Source of the DNA: Atherinomorus stipes
Lineage: Eukaryota > Chordata > Actinopteri > Atheriniformes > Atherinidae
DNA: 64,000 nucleotides
Assembly: GCA_023101725.1 (NCBI GenBank)
Contig: JALJCO010010476.1
Coordinates: 310,001-374,000 of the forward strand
Reading direction: 5' to 3'
Part shown: in pieces, positions 48,001 to 58,600 of the stretch
Layout of the letters: every line of letters starts with the position of its first letter
Numbering within the stretch: position 1 is the first letter of the stretch
Notes under the pieces: generated by a model
Seen by the model: the letters and a program-made list of their open reading frames with translations, nothing else
Told to the model about the DNA's origin: nothing
Databases searched by the model: none
Translations under genes and position numbers: made by a program

Positions 48001-50476
48001 TGTGGTGCCAACCACCACGCGACCACGCAGCCCTGATATTCTAGAAATAAATATTAAAAAAACATTCCCTTAATAAAGTAAAATGTTTCTTTATGTAGAG
48101 AAGTTTGGAAATTACTCCCTGCCTGGAATACACGTGTCATCTTCCAAATCTGATTTCACAGTTACTGTAAACCAGTTTCTATCAGTCTTGTTACATTTTT
48201 CTTTTTATAATTTTTTTAATACCTTGTGTACTCATTTTGTTAATTCTAAAGCTTCGGTTCAAATTGGACACATCAGAACCGAAACAGGCTGAATGTTTTA
48301 CACTTTTCCCCAAGACTTGTTCAAAAAATTCTTGTTGTCTAATAAAACCTATAGACTTGACGAGAGGCTGATGATGAAGACAATGTTGTTCGGACTGCAT
48401 GTGCTGTGTTCACTTGTTGCACTTTAACGTTGTAAACTTGAATCAACCACTCAGTCATCTGTAGCTGTAGATAAGCTACTTCTTGTTTCAAGCTCCTCTC
48501 TGAATGTTGCAAAGGCTTTTGGGTGTGGTCTGTTGATTCTTGGTTTGCAGCAGAGGATATGTTGACAAGCTCAAGGCTCCCGTACTGGTTCATAGATTAA
48601 GGTGGTGGCTGGATATCCATAAAATATCTGCCTGTGATCTCTTTTTTTAGTGGTGCATTCTGCCTACTGCTGCTGATGGTAACTAATGATGCTTACTGTG
48701 CTGGTTGAGCAACATCCTGATGGATATCCTGCTCATGTAGAAACGATCCAGAAAATACTGAACGTTCTGGCTGACGACCGGGTCTGTGCCGTACGTCTCT
48801 TTGTACTCCACGACCCCCTGAGCCATAGTTGGTATGACATCATTGTGGCGATTTCTGACTTTTATCACAGCATCTGTGAAACTAATCAACAAAAAACAAA
48901 GATGAGCGAAAACAAACCAAAGAAAAAGTGGCAATTTATTTTCTTAATCATTAAAAGGACTCACTCATACGTGACTTTCTCGTCATCCGCATTTTTGTCT
49001 TTGAACTCAAGAATCTCCTGAAAACTTTGCATGTACCTGCACAGGGAAAACATACAGTAAATGATTGTTTCCTGATGACAGAGGTATAGTTTAAAGAAAA
49101 AAACAAAACCTGCATACCAGCTCTGGACCAAGCGGACTGATGGAGTCCTCAGTAAGTTATCCGGCAATAAGTTGATCTCCTTCATAATATTGGCCAACCT
49201 CACAGGTAACTCCTGTCTGAGGAAGGCGAAAGATGTTTTCTCACATGCGTTTTCTGAACCTGGAGGAAGAAAAAAATTGTTGTTATTGCCCTGTATTAAA
49301 CTAAATGGTTTTTTTTTCTGTTGATATTTCATCCTTGTATTGGTAATCATTCACAAGTGAACTGATTCATATCATCTCCACCGACTCATTGTTCAATGAC
49401 TCGTTATCCTTAGAAATCTTTGGGATGAAACCATTTCTATCCGAGTGTTGCCATGTCTGAGGACCCATGCAGTCCGTTCTTAAAACAAAGGCACATATCT
49501 TGGCACAGGAGAAAAAGCTCCTGCTCAAAAATCAGCGTTCCCCCTGCATTTCAGACTATGAAATGCAAACCTTTGCATCCGAGTGACTTCGGACACTCTT
49601 CAGACTGTGTGGGGAAAAGGTGATTTGAGAGAGGGGGTTTAAAAAAAAAAAAAAAAAAAGAAGAAATTTAGACCCACCCATCAGACCTCCATCCCCAGGC
49701 GGTTTCACCTCTATTTACACCTTGTTTCACAATACCTTAACACGGAATACAAAAGACAGTGGAAAACAACCCAAATGTGACCTCAATGGACACAAGAGTC
49801 TTCCATCTGGATAGAACCAGGAAAACCTTTTGAATCTAAATTAATCAATTTCAAGACTCAAAATAAAATCTGGTCATACTGCTTTAACTCTCGGGATAAC
49901 CATGACCTGGCTGACAGGATCTAGTTAGTTTTCCTGTCTATCCACCTCTAAATAAACCTGATTACATCAAAAGCTGCATCTACACCTAGTACCCCTGATA
50001 GACAACAAATAGTGCAATGTTTTATGATAAAAGTACGACGACTTTTTTATTTTTTCATTGTTATTGCTCAGTTGAACTTACTTGACCTACAGAGCCCCAG
50101 AAACCAGGAAGAGATGAGAGACAATTTCAGCAGTACCAGGTCAAATAGCGGGATGCCAGATAGTCAGGTAGTTGGTGGATATGAATAAATACGGCAAAAA
50201 GATCTGAAGTCACCGCGGAAAATAAAGATATCACAACCAGAAGCTTTGGATAGCAATTTAGCTTAGTCTATGTCTTTAACCTCCGTCATGTTAAAGATTG
50301 AGCTGTGATGGTTAGGGGCTAATTATCAATGCACTGTGCGTGTCTGTTTGCTTGAGACACATCTTACCAAAATCCAGAAACTGCTTCATTGAGAGAGGGG
50401 AAGGAGAAAATTTGGAATAATAGTCGATGTCTTTTCCTACTGCCATGCTGCTCCTCAAAAACCTTAGAAGCCTCAT
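45034..50476 (-). CDS. pdk1: Pyruvate dehydrogenase kinase, isozyme 1-like, mitochondrial; 11 exons
   Basis: It phosphorylates the E1-alpha subunit of the mitochondrial pyruvate dehydrogenase complex, lowering acetyl-CoA production. Exons in transcript order: 50476-50368, 49259-49118, 49036-48965, 48881-48697, 47065-46970, 46890-46813, 46692-46616, 46540-46442, 46332-46222, 45374-45261, 45174-45034. All phases agree and give 407 aa. The N-terminus ([10 protein letters not shown]) is basic, as for import. The histidine-region motif [14 protein letters not shown] is present, as are the GHKL ATPase N-box (ELFKNAMRAT), G1 box (SDRGGGVPL) and G2 box ([13 protein letters not shown]), and the C-terminal ADDWCVP (DW motif). 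Isozyme 1 is favoured by [40 protein letters not shown] and the ending [11 protein letters not shown]. Isozymes 2 and 3 are the nearest alternatives. The gene converges on neurabin and is divergent from the nucleoporin gene. Confidence 0.93.
47066..48696 (-). other. Largest intron of the kinase gene, with a tRNA-like repeat
   Basis: The intron between exons 48697-48881 and 46970-47065. It contains the repeat at 47839-48035 and is otherwise AT-rich without recognised coding sequence. Confidence 0.7.
47839..48035 (-). repeat. Dispersed repeat with a tRNA-promoter-like box
   Basis: Read on the - strand it starts CAGGGCTGCGTGGTCGCGTG. It contains AGTTCGATTCCCGGCTGGGG, resembling a tRNA B box, and then TGTGTGGAGTTTGAATGTTC. 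It ends near ACATGCATGTTAGG. This is a very common repeat in fish genomes. It is not a functional tRNA: no cloverleaf can be drawn. Confidence 0.6.
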
Positions 50477-51674
50477 ACTGGCGCTTGCTGTATCGGCTCA
50501 CGTTGATCTGGTGTTAGACTGAAATGGAAATTATGAAGCCAGTGGCGTCCACAACAAAGCCTCCCGGTCACAGTTTACACTAGCTTATCGGCTAAACTCA
50601 GCAACTTGAAAATAAACTCGTTGAAAAATTAGTTTTCTGTTATCTTGCATATGAGCAGTATTTCAGAATCCATTTTTTTGCATCGTCCTTTACTTCAGGT
50701 AGTCTCCGCTAAATCCTCCTCACAGGCGGAAAGTCAACAGGCACGGCGCACTGTGCGTGGCTAGCTAACTCAAAGAGTTATTATTATACCAAGAGAATAA
50801 ACGTACATGTACGTAAATAGGTCTATCCGTCAAGCTACGAATGTATAATTTTATTGAGAAAAACGCGTTTACGTAACATTATAATTAAATCGTACTAATA
50901 GAAATATAAAAGAAAAAAGGAAATAAAACAAAAAACTAGTGGATTTCTTACATTATCAAAAAATAAAGCAAGACATTGAAACTGAAATCGTTTTATATGA
51001 GTCTAAAATTATACATTTGGAAGTATCATTTCAAAGAAGTTAACTAACACTGCTGATTCATTTTGTTTAAACGGTTGAAACACTTTAAATTTGCCATTTT
51101 TGCTGTTGTTATTCAATCCGTTTGATTAGTATCTGCATACTATCATTTTCTTGCCTTTTATTTACTCTTTGGTAGTATCACACTGCTTTTTGTCACCAGG
51201 AGCTTGTCTGTCAGGCAAATGCTGAGCCAATCAAATTTTGGTTTGCTTGTTATGAAAAGCATGATTGGGTATCATATCTGTCCATATACGAAAGAAGGCG
51301 GGATGTTATTTCTGACAGACACAGCTCAGGGCGAAAAACGGAAGTTATTTTAAAAGTACCGTCATTTCCGTTAGGTAGCAACACAAATGCCTGCTCGAGA
51401 AAATGTCGCTTCATCTGACCACGTTTTTCTGACAGATATGTTGTGAATTTTCTGCTCCTGTTGATTTGAAAACGCCGTTAAGGACACTGATTTGTTGTAT
51501 TCGTAGCAAACGCGCGGAAAGTCTCTATACTAGACGTTGAGTTTCTTTGGTAACTTCAGTTAAACCCGCTCGTGTTTGCGACCCGCCAAAAGCCGCAAAG
51601 ATTCAGCAAGGAAGTGACCATTTTGTGTGCTATCTCGTTCGATTAGTTGTATTTAAAAGCCAGGGGGGGAAAAG
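50477..51674. promoter_or_regulatory. Shared 1.2-kb region between divergent kinase and nucleoporin genes
   Basis: The two start codons point away from each other across this stretch. CCAAT-type GAGCCAATCAAA lies near 51223. Ets-like words ACGGAAGT (about 51339) and CATTTCCGTTA (about 51363), and CG-containing sequence at 51450-51620, lie close to the nucleoporin start. No TATA box stands out. Whether it acts as one bidirectional promoter is inference; the 5' UTRs and any noncoding first exons are not resolved. Confidence 0.45.
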
Positions 51675-53396
51675 ATGAGTGGCGGATTCAGTTTTGGACA
51701 GTCTACGGGCTTCACTTTTGGAGCCCAGAAGACCACAGCAGCTGCCCCCAGCACGGGCTTCAGTTTAACCAACTCCACACCGGCAGCCTCTGGAGGGGGG
51801 TTCACCTTCGGCACTTCCACACAGCCCAGCGCCAATCCCACCGGTGGTTTCAGCTTTGGCACACCAGCAAAGAGCTCTGCAGCCGCCGGGGGGTTTTCTT
51901 TTGGGACACCCACCACCACATTTGGCCTGGGTGCGGCGACTCAAACCACATCAGCTACAGGGTTGACTCTGGGCTCCACCGCTGCTCCAGCTGCGGGGTC
52001 AGGGTTTACACTAGGAGGCGCGTTGCCTGCACAGACCAGCACTCCTGCTGCAGCAAGTGGGGGCTTCAGCTTTGGAACTGCTCCCCAAGCTCAGCCTCAA
52101 CCCCAACCTGCTGCAACTACAGCAACAACAGCATCAAGTGGCCTGCCATTTGGAGGGTTTAGCTTTGGAGCTACCAAAGTTCAGGTGACCACAGCTGCAG
52201 CTTCCACAGCTGCTGCAACAGGTGGAGGGTTTAGCTTCGGCACCACTGCTCCTTCCAGCCTCACTCAGCCCCAGCCAGCATCCACAGCTGCAGCCCCGGC
52301 AGGTCAGGGTGGAGGTTTTAGCTTTGGGATTAAACCTTCTACCACCCCAGCTCCACCTGCATCAACCCAGGCGGCCTTGACCACAGGTCCAACTCTCTTT
52401 GCTTCACCTATCACCACAATCGCTGCGACCACTGCAGCAGCAGCAGCAGCAGCTACAGGCTTTGCTTTGAGTGTACCTCCACCTTCATCTGTGAGCACTG
52501 CAACAACCACAGCAGCTGGGGGTGGGTTATCTTTCACGCTCAAACCTCTGGGATCAGCCCCCACCACCTCTGCCCCAGCCCCTACTGCCACAATTGCAGC
52601 TGCCACAATAGGTGCTGCTACTGGCTTTACACTAGGATTCAAACCTGCATCCAGCACGAGCACCACAACAACTGCAGCAGCCACAACAATAACTACCACT
52701 GCAGCTCCTCCAGTGATGACCTACGCCCAGCTGGAGGGCCTCATAAACAAGTGGAGTCTTGAGCTTGAGGACCAAGAAAGACATTTCTTACAGCAGGCAA
52801 CTCAGGTGAATGCCTGGGACCGAATGCTGGTGGAGAACGGGGAGAAGATCACATCCTTGCATAAGGAGATGGAGAAGGTGAAGCTGGATCAGAGGAGGCT
52901 AAACCAAGAGCTGGATTTCATCCTGTCCCAACAGAAGGAGCTGGAGGACTTGCTTTGTCCACTCGAGGAGTCGGTGAAGGAGCAGAGTGGAACCATCTAC
53001 ATGCAGAATGCTGACGAGGAACGCGAAAGAACGTATAAGCTCGCTGAGAATGTGGATGCACAGCTGAAGAGGATGTCACAGGACCTGAAGGAGATCATTG
53101 AACACCTGAACACATCCAGCGGTCCAGCGGACACCAGTGATCCAGTAAGATCAGATCTGATTTTGATGAATTGAACTTGTTTTTAAGTTATGCGTCTGTA
53201 ATTAATCCCATCCTCTCTTTTTTTTTTTCTTTTTTAGCTTCAGCAGATCTGTAAAATTCTCAATGCCCACATGGATTCACTGCAGTGGATTGATCAAAAC
53301 TCGGTTCTCCTGCAGAGAAGAGTGGAGGAAGTGTCCAAACTGTGCGACACCCAGCGCAAGGAACAGGAGAAAACCTTTCGTTTAACATTTGACTGA
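51675..53396 (+). CDS. nup62l: Nucleoporin p62 (NUP62/NUP62-like), 2 coding exons
   Basis: A central-channel FG nucleoporin that, with NUP54 and NUP58, lines the nuclear pore and binds transport receptors. Coding exons 51675-53144 and 53238-53396 join in phase 0 and give 542 aa. ATG 51675 has A at -3. Residues 1 to about 340 are a low-complexity Ala/Thr/Ser/Gly region with repeated GGFSFG, GFTFG and related FG motifs. From about 347 comes the conserved Nsp1_C coiled-coil domain (MTYAQLEGLINKWSLELEDQ), continuing through LNQELDFILSQQKELEDLL and, in exon 2, LQQICKILNAHMDSLQWIDQ. The product ends EKTFRLTFD. The intron is only 93 bases with a pyrimidine-rich 3' end. If it is retained, the frame ends after a short unrelated tail at 53174. 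The coiled coil is nearly identical to mammalian NUP62. Confidence 0.94.
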
Positions 53397-53640
53397 TCTG
53401 CGAAGAAGCGCTTAAGGTGGTCATAAAGATAATGCTACTTTTATTAACTTCTGTTTGATTTTGCTTTGGATTTGCATTCACTGTTCCTTTTCCATTGTTT
53501 TCCCTCAATTGTTTAGCATCAATATTTTCAATGCAGTAGCTTTAAATAGAGTAAATAATCTCTGTTCATGTAAATTGTTCTCGATAGTATGATTAAATGA
53601 ATCTTTGGAATAAATATTCCTTTCTTTCTTTATAGCTGTG
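53397..53640 (+). other. Nucleoporin gene 3' UTR
   Basis: Noncoding sequence after the stop, with an AATAAA at 53609-53614, probably the polyadenylation signal. The 3' UTR would be about 230 bases. Confidence 0.6.
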
Positions 53641-54214
53641 TCTGGATGCTGGCCAGAATTAGACTTACGTGCACACACTTATTGTAAAATTTTCATATTA
53701 TATCCAAGCTCATGCATTGTGGTATGACAGCTCTTATTTACAAGACAAATGCAGAATAGACTAGCTCTTGCTTTTATATGGAGCTGTGTAAAGAATGTCT
53801 GCAGGATTAAGGGCTTTCTGTCAGCTTCTAGTCATTTTATAAAAACTTAAGTTTTTATTTAGAAATGAATTTGTCATGAAACTAAGATGAAGTCCTGTTT
53901 TGTTTTTGTACACCGAATGTAAAGTTAGGTAAATTAATTATACAATCAGTGTAATTAGTTGTATTATTAAGCCTAAAAACTGTTAAAATGAGTTATTTCC
54001 TTTGTCAGACATGTATGTGCACAATTATGAAACTACATTACAATAGCAAAACCCTGAGACTGCAGACCTCCATAAAGGTTGAATATAAGGCTTTAAATGA
54101 CATGAATCGATTCCTTTGGGTTGTAACCTGCCACTGAAACATTAATGCAAATCCAACCATGAACAATGGTAAGATTTTTATAATTTTGTCAGCATTTATA
54201 ACCGCCACTCTGCA

Positions 54215-54445
54215 CACTGCTGTAGACCCACTACAGTTTGCGTGTCGGCCAGATCTACAGATGAAGCCATTTCCATACTCCACAAGACCCTCATGTGAAT
54301 ACTGGTAAGGGGAACTATGCAAGAGTGCTGTTTGCTGTTACAGCTCAGCATTTAATGCAATTGTCCCTTTCACAGTGCCTGACCTGGGGCCTAGACCTTT
54401 CCATGTGCAGGTGGGTCTCCAGCTTTCTGACCAGCAAAAACTGCA
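54215..54445 (+). pseudogene. Degenerate LINE reverse-transcriptase fragment
   Basis: In shifting frames it reads DPLQFACRPDLQ, then YARVLFAVTAQHLMQ (the position of a FVDFSSAFN-type RT motif), then WVSSFLTSK. These resemble the RT core of L2/Rex-type non-LTR retrotransposons of fish. Frameshifts and loss of the catalytic Asp region show it is dead. Confidence 0.5.
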
Positions 54446-54846
54446 GTGGCTTGCCAAGTAACACATCTTTACATGTGTTTTCACTTGTTTTGTGTATGGC
54501 TTGTTTTACTGTTTATATCCCCAAAACTGCAACAAAAGAAGAACCATCAATCTAAAAAGTATTTTACAATTCATGGCTTTCCTTGTAAAATGGGTCAGTC
54601 TCTTTTTGGCCCATTTTACATGAAATAATGAAGCACTTTCATATCTATGCGTACCTTAATATATTTATCACTTGGGAAATACACACTTCCTCACAACATA
54701 TATCTGAAAATAATCATTAGCATTCAAGTTTATATGGGTTAGAGTTGGGAAATCTGCTTAGACATTCAGTAAAGATGAGGTCTGAATGGTTATATTTATA
54801 ACTGCACACGATGTATATCTCTGATAAAAACTGATTCTTTAAGCAT

Positions 54847-55467
54847 TTTATTATGTAAAAAAAATAACAATTATAAAACATACATTTTGTCGTTTTTCAA
54901 CATTTTCCCTTTGGATTCCTCATTGAAAAAAAAGTTGTTTCAGTGATGATCTACAGTACAGTGGGTGCTACCTGAATGCCACAACAATGAGACACAAGGG
55001 GTGTACCAAGGTGTTATTTCAAACTGAGAACTGAGGAGCCTTTTTGTTGGAAAGTACTAAAGCTAGACACACAAAGAAACATAAAAACCATATACGGATT
55101 TACATTCATATTACAGTGAACTAGTTGTACCTTCCTTGCATAGACTTTTAGGTTTTGAGCAGGACAGTTCAGCTCTACAAACAGCAGTGAAGTTGTTACA
55201 AAAGGTTATGAATGAATTGCTTTTCCATATAAAAAAAAATAAATACAAATTGTGCAGCAGTTTTCAAATATATACAGCACTTACAAAAAAAATATTTCAT
55301 TATTTATACAGTGTAAAAATTCAAGAGTTCGAGTTTCACTAATCCCTGGAATTAATTTTTCATATTAAAAAGCTGAGCACCATGTTCACAAACACAAAGT
55401 TCAGTGTTTTTTTGGAGCAAATTAAGAGAAGCAGGTCATCTTTGGCCAAATCCAAGCAGAAAAAAAT
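54847..55467 (-). other. Integrin gene 3' UTR (for the B-tail transcript)
   Basis: This lies immediately downstream of the B-tail stop codon on the - strand. TTTATT at 54847-54852 reads AATAAA on the - strand, a plausible poly(A) signal. The end is inferred. Confidence 0.4.
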
Positions 55468-55632
55468 TCATGAGTAACTTTCATTGTCGATCCAACTCGT
55501 CATCCACTGCTTCTTTTCAAAAGGATCAAGTTTGACTTTTCCTTCTTTCTTCTCGGGAGTTTCCTTTCTTATCCGCACTGCATGGTATCGAGGGACGCTG
55601 TCGTCTTGTTTGGCACGTTTGAAGAATCCGCA
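55468..55632 (-). other. Integrin alternative cytoplasmic tail, B type
   Basis: 165 bases encoding 54 residues and a stop: CGFFKR, then DDSVPRYHAVRIRKE, ending WIDNESYS. It matches the alpha-6B type tail. It is used when the A exon is skipped. The acceptor CCATCCAG precedes it. Confidence 0.9.
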
Positions 55633-58600
55633 CTGGATGGTAAAGAGATTTAAATGCCAATTGTTTAAAACTGAGCAGTATTCATGCAAATTGTATACAA
55701 CAGAGAAGAGATGTGCAGGAATGGTAAGCATGCTTTGCATTTTTAAACAGCTGAGTAGCAGAAATGATGACAGGAGAAGCAGATGCAGGGCACAAAAAGA
55801 AAAATGCAGGATAAAATGTATTTTTATTGGTAAAATTCAGGGACACATATTGCACAAAGACCTTAATATCTATATACTGTATATTTGTTATCTCACACAG
55901 AGGAAACTGCCTGATTAGAGCTCCTTGCAAGCTGAATGTAGGTAAAATAAAATTTATATTAAAATCTATATGATTTGTGTCATCAGTACAATATGTGTCG
56001 GGTTGAATTTTTCTGCATCAAGTCAGCAGGTTTGGATGGAAAGTGAGTTAATGAGCAGCTGCAGACATAATCACACTTCATGCTGACTTTACCCCTGTTC
56101 AGAGAGGATAAATCAGGCCTCAGCAGAGAGTTTTTCTGTTTCAGAGGGCTGAGCATGGATCTTTGCCTGATGATATGCAGTAAATTGTTCTTTAGTTGCT
56201 CTCTTGAAGAAACCACACTGAGGAGGAGCAAGGGTGGGCAGTGGTTAAAATTACTGTCATAAAAGATCATTCAGATGATGATTCATTTCACTGAAGATAT
56301 AATACACTGTAGAGTCCAGAAAAGATCAAATGTCATCTTAAAACAAAACAACTCGTTCCTTCTCTGGAGTTTATTCGAACTATATTTCAACTTCAATTCT
56401 GACTGATGTTTTGACCTAAACTTAAAATTTATGTATCAGTCAATCATTTGTTTGTTTCCAACTGTAAATACTTTTTTTCCCCTTTTAACACCACCAATTT
56501 CATTGCACAGATCATGTATAAACTTCCCAACAATATGTAACTCTTGCTCTGTTAGGAACTGTTATTTTTCTGATTCAAAAATTAAAACTGAAAATTGACG
56601 TGTTCCTCATCTGAAATCTGGCAGAACTACTGTATCTCGAGGACAGAACAATGACTGTTTTCAGTAGTAACCTTCAGCACGCATCCATCTAATGAAACAC
56701 GTGTCAACAACTGACAATAACTAGGACAAAAAGAAGGCATTAAAGAAACTACTTTCTTTTCATTGTGGTACAGATCTGAGTTTGTAAAGTGAAAACTGAA
56801 AATGAAAAGACATCAAATAAGAAATGGTGACACCAAAACTGCAAAAATTTAAATTTTATCAGATATATAGTTCTCATTTCTAGACAAAATATCTCATCAC
56901 ACTCAAAATAAGACAAAATTACTTAAAGAGAAACATTTCAGTGAGATGTAAGATCTTGTTTTTAAGTCAATTCATTTAAAATTTTGCTTGTTCCATCGGC
57001 AGAATTTTTTTTTTTTTTTTTTTTGCTTATTACAAGCAACTAGTGAAGAGAGGAGATTTCCGCACACTTCATCTGTACAAATGTCAACTTTATTGCTGAG
57101 CTTTTGGTGCTCTGATGAAGGTCCCCTCGGACCAAAAGCTCAGCAATAAAGTTGACATTTGTACAGATGAAGTGGGCGGAAATCTCCTCTCTTCACTAGT
57201 TGCTTTCCATTTCCAGCACCTTCTTAAAACTACACCAGGTTGAGTGGTAGTCCATTTGCAGCTTATACCAAGCAAAAAAAAAAAAAAATCTTTTTCACTT
57301 ATTTTAAGAGAGGCCAAGATTTTTTTTTTCCTGTCACCTTCCACTAACATACACGCATCAGCCACATTAAAACCACCAACCTATTAATGTACAGATCACG
57401 GAAAATGGCTCAAAATTGTTGAGAGTTATTTACAGTACTGATGACTTGTGACGGTGCTGTCGAATACCAACCCCGTCACTGCTCGCTTAGAGGCGGGATC
57501 TTTTATTGAGGCAAGACCTTGAATTTTTATGACATGTTACTTAAACCATCACTGAACAATGTTTCATCTCACGATGGGTGTATAGTAGGCTTTCTATAAC
57601 CATGTTAAAGTAGGCAGTAGTACGTGTCAAAGTAACATCTGCATCAATGACTTTTTACATTTCAAAGCAAAACTTTGCAAAAGGCATCACACCACTTCCA
57701 TCAACTTCTTGATCATCACACCATCACACCACTTCCATCTTTCTGCCTCCTACATGATGCACCTGTTATCCATCCACAGATCAACTCAAGCCATCATTAT
57801 TGTTACGGCCGCCTGTAAATTAACCCCTTGTGTCTGCTACAAAAGAACCCAGCATACCCTCAGTCAGTGGCAACTGTTTGGCCTTAGTTTGTTATGTTTG
57901 TGGTGACTTTAGTTTGGTTGTGTTAATTTGGGTTTCTTTAGTTTTGTTTTCAGGTGTTTTAGTTTGGTTAATGGCTTTAGTTGTTAGTAGTTTAGGTCTT
58001 TAGTTGTCTTTGTTTGTGATTTAGACTGGTTAGCTTGGAGTTGGGACAGCTAGGCCTTTTGTTATTGTTGGGTTTTAGTTACTTTTAGCTTATTGGTGCT
58101 GCTCGTTCCCTTTTTGGTTCATAGATTAGTGTTGTGTTGGTTTTCTCCATTTGGTACCCCTTTTCACTATTAGGTTTTGTCTATCCTTTTTTATTTAATT
58201 TATTTGAGCAGCATCTCTAACCCCATGTCCATTTCAGTTCAGGTTTTGTTTGTTGCCATGCCTCTTTGCACCAGCACAGCTGACTCAAATTAAATGAATC
58301 TAAAAGCCTATGAATTTGAGTCAGGTGTGGGTTGGAGAAGGGAGACATGGAAAACCTGCAGGATTGTGGCCCTCGAGGACCGGAGCCGGACACCCCTGGA
58401 TTAGAGATATTCATATAGCTTAATTTCAGTCTTTAAAAAAAACAAAAAAAAAAAACCCTTGTACTGATTTTAGATATGTATCATGTCACTATAACGTGAA
58501 TTCAAGAAAAGCAATGTATACTGCAAAAGAAAAACTTCATTTTTTTTTTTGCACCTATAGCAGGGGTGTCCAGCTCTGGTCCTCGAGGGCCACAATCCTG

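Noticed and set aside
47839..48035. A tRNA gene
   Set aside because: A B-box-like word is present, but no cloverleaf, anticodon arm or terminator fits. It is a common dispersed repeat.
45034..50476. Assignment of the kinase as PDK4 because of linkage to a neurabin gene
   Set aside because: The protein words ([36 protein letters not shown]) fit PDK1 best, and the neighbouring integrin fits the ITGA6-PDK1 pair.
51647..52162. 171-codon + strand frame (and opposite-strand frames at 51653-51919 and 52304-52699) over the nucleoporin exon
   Set aside because: These are shadows of the repetitive FG region read in other frames. The repeats create long open frames by composition.
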